Assembly: GCF_025137375.1 (NCBI RefSeq)
Contig: NZ_CP073720.1
Coordinates: 6,162,501-6,226,500 of the forward strand
Reading direction: 5' to 3'
DNA: 64,000 bases
Source: Dactylosporangium fulvum
GTDB taxonomy: Bacteria > Actinomycetota > Actinomycetes > Mycobacteriales > Micromonosporaceae
Shown piece after piece: positions 55,114 to 63,322 of the stretch. Numbering within the stretch: the stretch's first letter is position 1; each line of letters starts with the position of its first letter. The notes under the pieces are model-generated. The model ran no database searches and was not told the DNA's origin. It saw nothing but the letters and a program-made list of their open reading frames with translations. The translations under genes were made by a program, and so were the position numbers.

Positions 55114-56043
55114 ATGCCAGAATCGCTCGGCACCGTGACGGAGCCGGCCCCGGCCGGCGCGTCGACCGGTGTCCTCACGCCGGACCGGCAGCAGCGCCGG
55201 ACGCGGCCCCGGGTCGGTCACATCGACTTCCTCAACTGCGTTCCGCTGTTCTGGGGTCTCGCCCGCACCGGCACCCTGCTCGACCTCGACCTGCGCCGGG
55301 ACACCCCGGACCGGCTCAACGACGCCCTGGCCGGCGGGGCGCTGGACATCGGGCCGATCAGCCTCCTGGAGTTCCTGCGCCACGCCGACGACCTCGTCGC
55401 GCTGCCGGACATCGCGGTCGGCAGCGACGGCCCGGTGATGTCGTGCCTCATCGTGAGCAAGGTGCCGCTGGAGGAGCTCGACGGCGCCGCGGTGGCGCTC
55501 GGCTCGACCAGCCGCACCTCGGTCCGCCTCGCCCAGCTGCTGCTGCGCGACCTGGTCGGGGTGCGGCCGGACTACTTCGTGGCGCCGCCGGACCTCGACG
55601 TGATGCTGCGCGACGCCCGGGCGGCCGTGGTCATCGGCGACGTCGCCCTGCGCGCGGCGCTCACCGAGGCGCAGCGGCTGAACCTGCGCGTGTACGACCT
55701 GGGCGCGATGTGGCGGGAGTGGACCGGCCTGCCCTTCGTGTTCGCGGTCTTCGCCGCGCGCCGGGAGTTCCTGGCACGCGAGCCGCAGACGGTGCGGCGG
55801 GTGCACGACGCGTTCCTGGCCTCGCGCGACCTGTCGCTCGAGGAGGTCGACGCGGTCTGCGAGCAGGCGGCCCGGTGGGAGCCGTTCGACGCGGTCACCC
55901 TGCGGCGCTACTACATGACGGCGCTCGACTTCAGCCTCGGCGACCGGCAGCTGGCCGGGATCGCGGAGTTCGCGCGCCGTGTCGGTGGGCCCGACGCCGG
56001 TTTCCCGCCGGACGTCGAGGTGCGGCTGCTGCCATCAGCGTGA
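55114..56043 (+). CDS. mqnA: Chorismate dehydratase MqnA
   Basis: This 309-residue periplasmic-binding-like enzyme dehydrates chorismate to 3-[(1-carboxyvinyl)oxy]benzoate, the first futalosine step. Family marks are RVGHIDFLNCVPLFWGL (about residue 30), ALDIGPISLLEFLRH, SCLIVSKVPLEEL, GSTSRTSVRLAQLLL, and VIGDVALRAAL with LGAMWREWTGLPFVFAV. The ATG has GGGGAG five bases upstream. The N-terminal 28 residues before the conserved start are longer than usual. mqnC follows after 50 bases, then an SDR, forming one operon. It lies about 40 kb from mqnD and mqnE, unlike compact housekeeping mqn operons. Confidence 0.93.
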   Translation: MPESLGTVTEPAPAGASTGVLTPDRQQRRTRPRVGHIDFLNCVPLFWGLARTGTLLDLDLRRDTPDRLNDALAGGALDIGPISLLEFLRHADDLVALPDIAVGSDGPVMSCLIVSKVPLEELDGAAVALGSTSRTSVRLAQLLLRDLVGVRPDYFVAPPDLDVMLRDARAAVVIGDVALRAALTEAQRLNLRVYDLGAMWREWTGLPFVFAVFAARREFLAREPQTVRRVHDAFLASRDLSLEEVDAVCEQAARWEPFDAVTLRRYYMTALDFSLGDRQLAGIAEFARRVGGPDAGFPPDVEVRLLPSA

Positions 56044-56093
56044 GCCGGACCGGCCCGGCGCACGGACATCGTCACTTCCCGAAAGGCTCCGAC

Positions 56094-57299
56094 ATGGACC
56101 GATCTGCCAGCGCGGTGCTCGACCGAGCCGCCGCGGGGGAACGCATCTCCCCCGAGGAGGCCCTGGAGCTGTACCGCTCCGCGCCGCTGCACGCTCTCGG
56201 TGAGGCCGCCGACGCCGTGCGCCGCCGCCGTTACGCCGGGGTGGAGCACATCGCGACGTACATCATCGAGCGGAACATCAACTACACCAACGTCTGCGTG
56301 ACCGCGTGCAAGTTCTGCGCCTTCTACGCCCCGCCGAAGAGCGCGAAGGGCTGGGAGCGCGACCTCGACGACATCCTGCGCCGCTGCGCCGAGACGGTCG
56401 AGCTGGGCGGCACCCAGATCATGTTCCAGGGCGGCCACCACCCGGACTACGGCGTCGAGTACTACGAGCGGATGTTCGCCGCCATCAAGGAGGCCTTCCC
56501 GTCGCTCGTCATCCACTCCCTCGGCGCGTCCGAGGTACAGCACATGGCGAAGGTGTCGGGGGTGACGCCGAAGGAGGCGATCGAGCGGATCCGCGCCGCG
56601 GGTCTCGACTCGTTCGCCGGCGCGGGCGCCGAGCTGCTGCCGGCCCGCGCCCGCAACGCGATCGCGCCGCTGAAGGAGAGCGGCGAGCGCTGGCTGGAGA
56701 TCATGGAGATCGCGCACGACCTGGGCGTCGAGTCGACCTGCACGATGCTGATGGGCACCGGCGAGACCAACGCCGAGCGGATCGAGCACCTGCGGATGGT
56801 CCGCGACGTGCAGGACCGCACCGGCGGGTTCCGGGCCTTCATCCCGTACACCTACCAGCCGGAGAACAACCACCTGAAGGGCCGGACGCAGGCGACGACG
56901 CTGGAGTACCTGCGGATGATCGCGATCGCGCGGCTGTTCTTCGACAACGTCGCGCACATCCAGGGCTCCTGGCTCACCACCGGCAAGGAGGTCGGCCAGC
57001 TGTCGCTACACTACGGTGCGGACGACCTCGGCTCGGTGATGCTGGAGGAGAACGTGGTGTCCTCCGCGGGCGCGAAGCACCGCTCCAACCTGCTGGAGAT
57101 GATCCACCTGATCCGCGCCGCCGGGCGGGTGCCGGCGCAGCGCAGCACGACGTATGAGCACCTGCGGGTGCTCGAGGACCCGGCGGACGACCCGGTCGAC
57201 GACCGCGTCGTGTCGCACCTGTCGTCCATCGCGGTCGACGGCGGTGGCGTCGGCGCGGTCGAGCCCCAGCGGCTGCTGAAGGTGACACCGGTCGGATGA
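56094..57299 (+). CDS. mqnC: Cyclic dehypoxanthine futalosine synthase MqnC (radical SAM)
   Basis: This 401-residue radical SAM enzyme cyclises dehypoxanthine futalosine. The motif NINYTNVCVTACKFCAFY carries CxxxCxxC (about residues 68-75). MFQGGHHPDYGVEYYE, SFAGAGAELLP and CTMLMGTGETNAERIEH are typical of MqnC as opposed to MqnE. The C-terminus carries an additional 35 or so weakly conserved residues. The ATG has AAAGG eight bases upstream. It needs a reduced [4Fe-4S] cluster, for which the cluster ferredoxin is a possible donor. Its operon partners are mqnA and an SDR. Confidence 0.93.
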   Translation: MDRSASAVLDRAAAGERISPEEALELYRSAPLHALGEAADAVRRRRYAGVEHIATYIIERNINYTNVCVTACKFCAFYAPPKSAKGWERDLDDILRRCAETVELGGTQIMFQGGHHPDYGVEYYERMFAAIKEAFPSLVIHSLGASEVQHMAKVSGVTPKEAIERIRAAGLDSFAGAGAELLPARARNAIAPLKESGERWLEIMEIAHDLGVESTCTMLMGTGETNAERIEHLRMVRDVQDRTGGFRAFIPYTYQPENNHLKGRTQATTLEYLRMIAIARLFFDNVAHIQGSWLTTGKEVGQLSLHYGADDLGSVMLEENVVSSAGAKHRSNLLEMIHLIRAAGRVPAQRSTTYEHLRVLEDPADDPVDDRVVSHLSSIAVDGGGVGAVEPQRLLKVTPVG

Positions 57300-57362
57300 G
57301 CCGCGCGGGTGGCTGTCGCGGCGCCGGTGATCCGCCGGCGCCGCCCCGGTCGGGAGGGTGAC

Positions 57363-58127
57363 ATGCAGATCATCGGCAACGGATTCCTGGCGAGGAATCT
57401 CGGCGAGGCGTTCGGGGACCGCTTCCCCGACGTGACGGCGCTGGCGGCGGGGGTGTCGAGCACCTCCGTCACCGACCCGGGCCAGCTGGACCGGGAGGCC
57501 GAGACGCTCTACGCCGCGCTGCACCGGTGCCGGGACGAGCGACGGACCCTGCTGTACTTCTCCACCGCGTCCTTCGCGATGTACGGCACGACCGAGGCCC
57601 CCGCAACCGAGGACGGGCCGCTGTACCCGCCGTCGGTGTACGGCCGGCACAAGCTGGCGCTGGAGGCCTGCGTGCGGGCCGCCGGCATCCCGTTCCTGGT
57701 GCTGCGGCTCAGCCACATGGTGGGGCCGCACCAGCGGCCGCACCAGCTGCTGCCGGCGATCGTGCAGCAGGTGCGCAGCGGCACCGTGACCGTGCACCGC
57801 GGCGCGCACCGGGACCTGCTCGACGTCCGCGACCTCGTGCACGCGATCGACCGGCTGCTGGCCGCCGAGGCGCGCGACGTCGTGCTCAACGTCGCGTCGG
57901 GGCTGCCGTGGCCGGTCGAGGAGATCATCGACGGCGTCGCGGACCGGCTGCGGATGACGCCGGACCGGGTGTACCGGCCGGGCCCGGTCTCCCGCACGGA
58001 GGTGTCGCTGGAGCGGCTGCGGGCGCTGGTGCCGGACTTCGACGCGAAGACGCTGATCGGCCCCGCCTACCTCGACATGCTGCTCGACTGGTACCTCGAC
58101 CGCGCGATCCCCGCGCCGTCACGGTAG
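57363..58127 (+). CDS. NAD-dependent epimerase-like SDR
   Basis: This 254-residue SDR has a short Rossmann motif, IIGNGFLARNLGEAF, at the N-terminus and no longer GxxGxxG. It has YFSTASFAMYG (Ser), SVYGRHKLALEA (Tyr-x3-Lys) about residue 95 and HRDLLDVRDLVHAID about 145. It is shorter than the SDR at 51249. The GNGFLA opening occurs in some sugar-nucleotide ketoreductases. GGGAGG precedes the ATG, which lies 63 bases after mqnC. It could be a 4-ketoreductase for the deoxysugar or a reductase for a naphthoquinone or polyketide intermediate. Confidence 0.75.
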   Translation: MQIIGNGFLARNLGEAFGDRFPDVTALAAGVSSTSVTDPGQLDREAETLYAALHRCRDERRTLLYFSTASFAMYGTTEAPATEDGPLYPPSVYGRHKLALEACVRAAGIPFLVLRLSHMVGPHQRPHQLLPAIVQQVRSGTVTVHRGAHRDLLDVRDLVHAIDRLLAAEARDVVLNVASGLPWPVEEIIDGVADRLRMTPDRVYRPGPVSRTEVSLERLRALVPDFDAKTLIGPAYLDMLLDWYLDRAIPAPSR

Positions 58128-58135
58128 GGGTCTGT

Positions 58136-59332
58136 TCACGGCCGGGCCCGCAACAGGTGCTCGACGACGTCGGCCGCCCGCGCGGCACCGCCGCCCGCGC
58201 GGATCTGCTCGCTCAACCGCCCGACCCGGATCATCGTCGCCGGGTCGCCGGCCAGCTCGTCGACCACGGCGCGCAGCGTGCCCGGATCGACGTCCCCGGA
58301 CGGCAGCATCCGGCCGACACCCAGCTCGGCGAGCCGGCGGCCGTTCACCACGTGCTCCGGCGTGTGCGGCACGACGACGACGGGGCGGCCGAAGTACAGC
58401 GCCTCAAGGATGCTGCCCATGCCGCCGTGGCAGACGAGCACCGCGGCGTGCGGCAGGACGGCGAGGTGCGGCAGCCACTCGTGCGCCTCGATGTTGACCG
58501 CGGCGAGGTCGGCGCCGAGCGTCTTGCCCCGCCCCAGTGTCATGACGACGTGCCAGTCCTTGTCCGAGAACGCGTCGGCGCACAGCCGAAACACGCTGTC
58601 CCGGTCGTTGGACTCGGTGCCCATCGACACGAGCGCGACGGACACGTCGGGGCCGGGCGGCTCCCATGCCGCTGCGGGCGGGCGCTGCGGCAGGCAGTGG
58701 CCGACGAACGTGAACCGCTCGTCGAACGTCTCGCCCCGTGGTTGCAGGGCCTGCGGCAGCAGCGCCAGGTTTCGTTCGTCGAACGGCGCCATCATCGCCC
58801 ACTGCGCGGCCGGGTCCGGCTCGACGGTGGCCAGGACCCGCAGGATCTCCTCGACGCCGTGGTGCACCGCCGGCGAGTCCGGGTCGAAGATCTCCGCGTG
58901 CAGCGAATACTGGTCGTTGGAGGCGAGGTACGGGAAGAACTGCAGCGTCGGGCAGCCCCACTCGCGGGCGAGGATGCGCGCCGCCACGAAGCTCTCGAAC
59001 TCGTAGAGGATCAGGTCGGGCCGGTCGGCGCCGGTGAACCCGGCCCGGGCCGCCGGCAGCACCCGCGCCGTGGTGTCGGCGAGGATGTCCAGGCCGAGCT
59101 CGGAGATCCGGTCGGCGTCGACGTGCCCGGCGCCGAGCCGCCGGCGGGCCGTGTCGTAGGCCACCAGCCCCGCACCCGCCGCGGCGACCGCCGGGCGGTA
59201 GTCCTCGGTGAGCACGTACGTGACCCGGTGGCCGCGCTCGACAAGGTGCCGGGTGATCTCGAACGTCGGGTTCACGTGCCCGTAGTCGGGGAGGACAAAA
59301 ACGGCGACGTGCCCGCCGGCGGGGGCGCTCAC
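58136..59332 (-). CDS. GT1-family (macrolide-type) glycosyltransferase B
   Basis: This 398-residue GT-B protein is of the OleD/MGT-like group. It begins VAVFVLPDYGHVNPTFEITRHL, with the catalytic His in GHVNP (about residue 18), and has VSMGTESNDRD near 240 and HAAVLVCHGGMGSILEALYFG near 300, followed by PHTPEHVVNGRRL. The GTG at 59332 overlaps the upstream acyltransferase-like gene by four bases (GTGA). The OleD-like group includes enzymes that inactivate macrolides by glucosylation, so a self-resistance role is an alternative to tailoring. Confidence 0.88.
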   Translation of the reverse strand: MSAPAGGHVAVFVLPDYGHVNPTFEITRHLVERGHRVTYVLTEDYRPAVAAAGAGLVAYDTARRRLGAGHVDADRISELGLDILADTTARVLPAARAGFTGADRPDLILYEFESFVAARILAREWGCPTLQFFPYLASNDQYSLHAEIFDPDSPAVHHGVEEILRVLATVEPDPAAQWAMMAPFDERNLALLPQALQPRGETFDERFTFVGHCLPQRPPAAAWEPPGPDVSVALVSMGTESNDRDSVFRLCADAFSDKDWHVVMTLGRGKTLGADLAAVNIEAHEWLPHLAVLPHAAVLVCHGGMGSILEALYFGRPVVVVPHTPEHVVNGRRLAELGVGRMLPSGDVDPGTLRAVVDELAGDPATMIRVGRLSEQIRAGGGAARAADVVEHLLRARP

Positions 59333-60300
59333 CTGACCCGCCGCGGCGGCAGGACGACACCGTGCTCGAAGATGCCGGCCATCACGCCGGGCAGGTCGGC
59401 CGGCGACTCCACGTGGACCACCGGGAACGGGAAGTCGATCCAGCCGCGCGGCAGTGACGGGCCGAGCACCAGCCCGAGCCGGGTCTTGTGCCGGCGCATC
59501 TCGCCGCTCATGGCGTCGATGCGGATCGTCTCGACCGCGTTGCGGCTGAACATGTCCGCCACCTCCGCGGCGGTGGTGAGAGTGCGCGGCTCGAGGCAGG
59601 AGCACAGCGGCAGCACGGGATCGGCGAGCGCGACGCCGGCGGTGACCCGCGCGATGGAGTCGCGGACCGGGGCGCGCAGCGGGGTGTGGACGGCCACGGT
59701 GTTGGCCTCCTGGACCTGCACGGAGCCGACGGTGGTCTCGGCGGCGAGCTGTTCGAGGGCCTCCCGGTAGCCGCTGAGCAGCAGGATCCGGAAGGTGCCG
59801 GTGGGGTGGGTGCCGAAGTCGCCGGCCAGCCACACGCCGTCGCGCTTGGGCTCGACGAGCAGCTCCTCCTCCTGGTCCACCGGCAGGAACGCGACGGCGA
59901 CACCCTCGGCCCGCCCGTCCGGGTCCTGCGGCCCGACATGGTCCATGCGCATCAGCAGCTCGAACAGCGCCTGCCGGGGCAGCACGCCGGCGAGGCAGCT
60001 GCTGACCATCGAGCCGAGGCTGAGCCCGCCGACCGCGCCCGGGTGGATGCCCTGCTCGCCGAGCACGTCGTGGATACCGACCATCGCGGCGGCCAGGGCC
60101 ACCGAGCCGTGCCTGGAACGGGCCTCCGGGTCGGGGTCGTCGTCCTCCCGGCGGCGCAGCAGCAGGTCCTCGTCGAGGCCGGTCCACTCGCCGACCCGCT
60201 CGTAGACACGCTGCATGACCGGGTTGGCGGCGTGGAACTCGGCCACGCCGCGCGGATCATAGTTGAGCAGGTTGGTGCCGAAGATGAATGCGAGGCTCAC
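59329..60300 (-). CDS. Stand-alone acyltransferase-like protein 1 (FabD/AT fold, altered elbow)
   Basis: This 323-residue protein looks like a malonyltransferase or AT domain. SLAFIFGTNLLNYDP replaces the usual FxGQGxQ opening. The nucleophile elbow is GGLSLGSMVSS (about residue 92), with Leu where the GHSxG His is normally found. The catalytic His is present in VAVHTPLRAPVRDS, and FSRNAVETIR resembles the NLxxPV motif. It is clearly paralogous to the next gene. Family ATs move malonyl or acyl groups from CoA or ACP to carrier proteins. Here the unusual elbow suggests another acyl group, perhaps a peptidyl, beta-amino acyl or aryl chain. It overlaps glycosyltransferase B by four bases, and its GTG start is 25 bases beyond the next gene's stop. 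Confidence 0.72.
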   Translation of the reverse strand: MSLAFIFGTNLLNYDPRGVAEFHAANPVMQRVYERVGEWTGLDEDLLLRRREDDDPDPEARSRHGSVALAAAMVGIHDVLGEQGIHPGAVGGLSLGSMVSSCLAGVLPRQALFELLMRMDHVGPQDPDGRAEGVAVAFLPVDQEEELLVEPKRDGVWLAGDFGTHPTGTFRILLLSGYREALEQLAAETTVGSVQVQEANTVAVHTPLRAPVRDSIARVTAGVALADPVLPLCSCLEPRTLTTAAEVADMFSRNAVETIRIDAMSGEMRRHKTRLGLVLGPSLPRGWIDFPFPVVHVESPADLPGVMAGIFEHGVVLPPRRVR

Positions 60301-60325
60301 AGGAGTCGCCTTTCCGGGAGGTTCG

Positions 60326-61267
60326 CTACGAGGCCAGCAGCGCGTCGTGCTCGTGGATCGCGGCCACGACGTGGTCGAGGTGTTCCGGGGCGTCGACGTA
60401 GACGACCGGGAACGGGAACTCGAACCCGTCGCGGGGCAGGGTCGGGCCGAGCACGACGCCGAGCCGGGTGCCCATGCGACGCATCTGGCCGCTGAGGTGG
60501 TCGGTCCGCACGGGTTCGACGACGTTGCGGCTGAACTCGCCGCGGACCAGCGCGGCGCTGTGCAGGACGCGCGGCTCCAGCGAGGAGCACATCGGCACCC
60601 GCGGGTCGGTGAAGTCCATGGTGGCGGCGAGCCGCGCGACGACGTCCCGCGCCCGGTGCCGCAGCGGGCTGTGCACGGCGACCTCCTCCTCGCTGAAGAC
60701 GAAGTACTCCGCGGGGTAGCCGGCGGCCAGGTCGTCGAGGGCGTCGCGGTAGCCGCTGAGCAGCAGCATGCGGAAGGCGCCGCTGGTGTGCATGCCGAAG
60801 TCGCCGCTGAACCACACGCCGGGGCGGGTGCCGTAGAAGTCCTCGTACGTCTGGCCCAGCGGCAGCACCACGGCGGCGCACCCCTCGGGCCGGTCCGGCC
60901 GCTCGGGGCCGTCGTCGGGGCCGGTGTGGGCGAGCAGTTCCATGACCTGACGGCGGGGCACGGCGCCGGCCAGGGCCGCGGCGACCATGGCGCCGAGGCT
61001 GATCCCGCCGACGATGGCCGGCCGGACGCCCCGCTCCCCCAGCACGTCGGCGATGCCGAGCATGGCCGCGGCGAGCCCGATCGACGTCGTACGGGCGCGC
61101 AGCGACTCGTCCTCCACCAGCCGGACGAGCAGCCGCGCCTCGAAGCCGGTCCACTCGGCCGCCTTCGTGTACATGTCCCGCACGGCGGTGCACTGCTCGT
61201 ACAGTGCGATGAGCCCGGCCGGTTCGTAGTTGAGGTTCTTCTGACCAAGGATGAACGCGACGCTCAC
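60326..61267 (-). CDS. Stand-alone acyltransferase-like protein 2 (paralogue of protein 1)
   Basis: This 313-residue protein is a tandem paralogue of the gene at 59329. The opening is SVAFILGQKNLNYEPAGL. The elbow is GGISLGAMVAA (Ile in place of His), the catalytic His is in VAVHSPLRHRARD, and FSRNVVEPVRTDHLSGQMRR is shared. Conservation of Ser and His in both copies suggests both are active transferases or hydrolases. The GTG start has GGAG six bases upstream and lies 11 bases from the end of glycosyltransferase C. The function is not assigned. Trans-acting loading or transfer between the NRPS/beta-amino and PKS halves, like VinK in macrolactam pathways, is one hypothesis. Confidence 0.72.
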   Translation of the reverse strand: MSVAFILGQKNLNYEPAGLIALYEQCTAVRDMYTKAAEWTGFEARLLVRLVEDESLRARTTSIGLAAAMLGIADVLGERGVRPAIVGGISLGAMVAAALAGAVPRRQVMELLAHTGPDDGPERPDRPEGCAAVVLPLGQTYEDFYGTRPGVWFSGDFGMHTSGAFRMLLLSGYRDALDDLAAGYPAEYFVFSEEEVAVHSPLRHRARDVVARLAATMDFTDPRVPMCSSLEPRVLHSAALVRGEFSRNVVEPVRTDHLSGQMRRMGTRLGVVLGPTLPRDGFEFPFPVVYVDAPEHLDHVVAAIHEHDALLAS

Positions 61268-61278
61268 GGCGGCTCCTC

Positions 61279-62544
61279 TCAGGCCGTCCACGCCGGCGGG
61301 CGTTGGTCGGCGGCGAATCGTTCGAGCTCGCCGACGACCGCCGCCGGCGCCGGCCGGGCCAGCGCCTCGTCGCGCAGCGCCGCCGCACCGGCGGCGAACC
61401 CGGGCTCTTCCACCAGCCGCCGGACCGCGTCGCGCACGACCTCGGGGCTCGCGGTGTGGTGCGGCACCAGCAGGCCGGCACCGGCGCGCTGGAGGCCGGT
61501 GCCGCGCAGGGTCTGATCGGCCACCGGGGTCGACACGCACAGCTGCGGCACGCCGTGGACCAGCGCGGTGGCGTAGCTGCCGAAGCCGCCGTGGTGGATC
61601 AGGGCGGCGCAGCTGGGCAGCAGCGCGTGCAGCGGCACCGACTCGACGACACGGGCGTTGCCCGGGACCGTCGCCAGCTCGCTCACCTGTGCCGGCAGCA
61701 GGGCGGCGACGACCTCGACGTCGAGGTCGGCCAGCGCCTCGAGGATCGAGGCCTTCGCCACGTAGTCGCCGCCGTAGCGTTCGGTGTTCGCCGCGCCGAG
61801 GCTCAGGCACACCCGGGGCCGGTCCGGTGGCTCGGCCAGCCAGTCCGGCACGACGGCGGGGCCGTTGTAGGGCACGAACCGGATCGGCACCCGGCGCACG
61901 TCCGACGGTACCGACAGCCGCTCGGGCAACGGGTCGAGTGTCAGCTGGCCGGCGACGAGATCCTCGGTGAAGGCGCCGCCCAGCTTCTCGGCGCGCCCGC
62001 CGAGCCACTCCGCCATCGGGTCGTGCCGCTGCTCCAGCGGCTGCTCGTCGCGCAGCCCGGCGAACAGCTGCCGCTTCATCACCCACACGTCGGCGAAGCA
62101 CATCGAGCGCACGTGCGCCGCGCCGGCGGCCCGGGCGGCGATCGGGCCGGCGTACGTCAACGGGTCCCACACGACGAGGTCGGGCCGCCAGTGCCGGGCG
62201 AACGCCACCAGGTCGTCGATCATCGGCTCGTTGTAGTACGCGAAGCCCCAGGCCCCCATCTGCGCCCGCTCCAGCTCCCGCTCCCAGGTCAGCTTCGCCG
62301 GGTCGAGCTCGCTCCAGTCGACCGGCTCGACCTCCTGCGACTCGCGGTGCTGCGCCATCGCCGAGCTGATGTTGCTGTTGTCGCCGACCCCCACGGCGGT
62401 CATGCCGGTACGGGCGATGACGTCGGTGAACGCGGGCGAGCTGGCGACCCGCACCTCGTGGCCGGCGGCCCGCATCGCCCATGCCAGTGGGGTCATGCAG
62501 AACAGGTGCGACTTCTCCGGCAGGGTGGCGAACAGGACGCGCAT
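61279..62544 (-). CDS. GT1-family glycosyltransferase C (DesVII/EryCIII-like)
   Basis: This 421-residue enzyme begins MRVLFATLPEKSHLFCMTPL, followed by AMRAAGHEVRVASSPAFTDVI, typical of activator-dependent deoxysugar transferases such as DesVII and EryCIII. VPIRFVPYNGPAVVP lies near residue 225, and the donor-binding CAALIHHGGFGSYATALVHG near 310. The ATG has GAAGGAG six bases upstream. Relatives often need a P450-like partner protein. None is in the window, so it may lie outside or not be needed. The family suggests transfer of a deoxysugar to the polyketide, consistent with the 3-dehydratase at 52291. Confidence 0.9.
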   Translation of the reverse strand: MRVLFATLPEKSHLFCMTPLAWAMRAAGHEVRVASSPAFTDVIARTGMTAVGVGDNSNISSAMAQHRESQEVEPVDWSELDPAKLTWERELERAQMGAWGFAYYNEPMIDDLVAFARHWRPDLVVWDPLTYAGPIAARAAGAAHVRSMCFADVWVMKRQLFAGLRDEQPLEQRHDPMAEWLGGRAEKLGGAFTEDLVAGQLTLDPLPERLSVPSDVRRVPIRFVPYNGPAVVPDWLAEPPDRPRVCLSLGAANTERYGGDYVAKASILEALADLDVEVVAALLPAQVSELATVPGNARVVESVPLHALLPSCAALIHHGGFGSYATALVHGVPQLCVSTPVADQTLRGTGLQRAGAGLLVPHHTASPEVVRDAVRRLVEEPGFAAGAAALRDEALARPAPAAVVGELERFAADQRPPAWTA

Positions 62545-62560
62545 GGCGGCTCCTTCGGCT

Positions 62561-63322
62561 TCAGGCGCTCTTCAGCGCCGCGGTGACCAGGGCGAGCACG
62601 GCCGGCTGATGGTCGGCGAGGAAGAAGTGGCCGCCGTCGAAGACGTGCACCACGGCCGGCCCGGTCGTGTGGTCGCGCCAGGCGTCGGCCTCGTCGACGG
62701 TGACCTTCGGGTCGTCGCGCCCGGTGAGGACGGTGACCGGGCAGCACAGCGGCGGCCCCTCCCGGTAGACGTAGGTCTCGGCCGCCCGGTAGTCGTTGCG
62801 GATGATCGGCAGCACCATCCGCAGCAGTTCCTCCTCGCCGAACACCCGGTTGTCGGTGCCGCTCAGCGAGCGCATCTCGGCGATGATGCCGTCGTCGTCA
62901 CGGCGGTGGACGTGCTCGTCCCGCGGCCGGGACGGCGCCCGCCGGCCGGAGGCGAGCAGGTGCACCGGGTGCAGGTCCCGGGCCGCGAGCCGGCGCGCCA
63001 CCTCGAACGCGACCGTCGCGCCCATGCTGTGGCCGAACAGCGCGAACGGCCGGTCCAGCCAGGGCAGCAGGGCCTCGGCGCAGCGGTCGGCCAGCACGTC
63101 GACGCTGTCGACGAGCGGCTCGTGGCGGCGCTCCTGCCGGCCCGGGTACTGCATGGACAGCACGTCGACGTCCGCGCCCAGGCCGGCGGCCATCGGCAGG
63201 AAGTACGGCGCGGAGCTGCCGGCGTGCGGGAAGCACACCAGCCGGACCGGGGCGTCGGGGTGCGGATGGTAGCGGCGCACCCACGTGTCGCCGGTGGTGG
63301 TCGGGGAGGTCGTGGTTGTCAT
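62561..63322 (-). CDS. Type II thioesterase (PKS operon)
   Basis: This 253-residue editing thioesterase has RLVCFPHAGSSAPYF near residue 28, the nucleophile elbow ALFGHSMGATVAFEVARRL (about 95), the Asp in VLTGRDDPKVT and the His in FDGGHFFLADH. The ATG at 63322 overlaps the stop of the TE-ended PKS by four bases, so the two are coupled. It likely removes stalled acyl groups from the modular PKS. It is distinct from the NRPS-side copy at 33320. Confidence 0.92.
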   Translation of the reverse strand: MTTTTSPTTTGDTWVRRYHPHPDAPVRLVCFPHAGSSAPYFLPMAAGLGADVDVLSMQYPGRQERRHEPLVDSVDVLADRCAEALLPWLDRPFALFGHSMGATVAFEVARRLAARDLHPVHLLASGRRAPSRPRDEHVHRRDDDGIIAEMRSLSGTDNRVFGEEELLRMVLPIIRNDYRAAETYVYREGPPLCCPVTVLTGRDDPKVTVDEADAWRDHTTGPAVVHVFDGGHFFLADHQPAVLALVTAALKSA

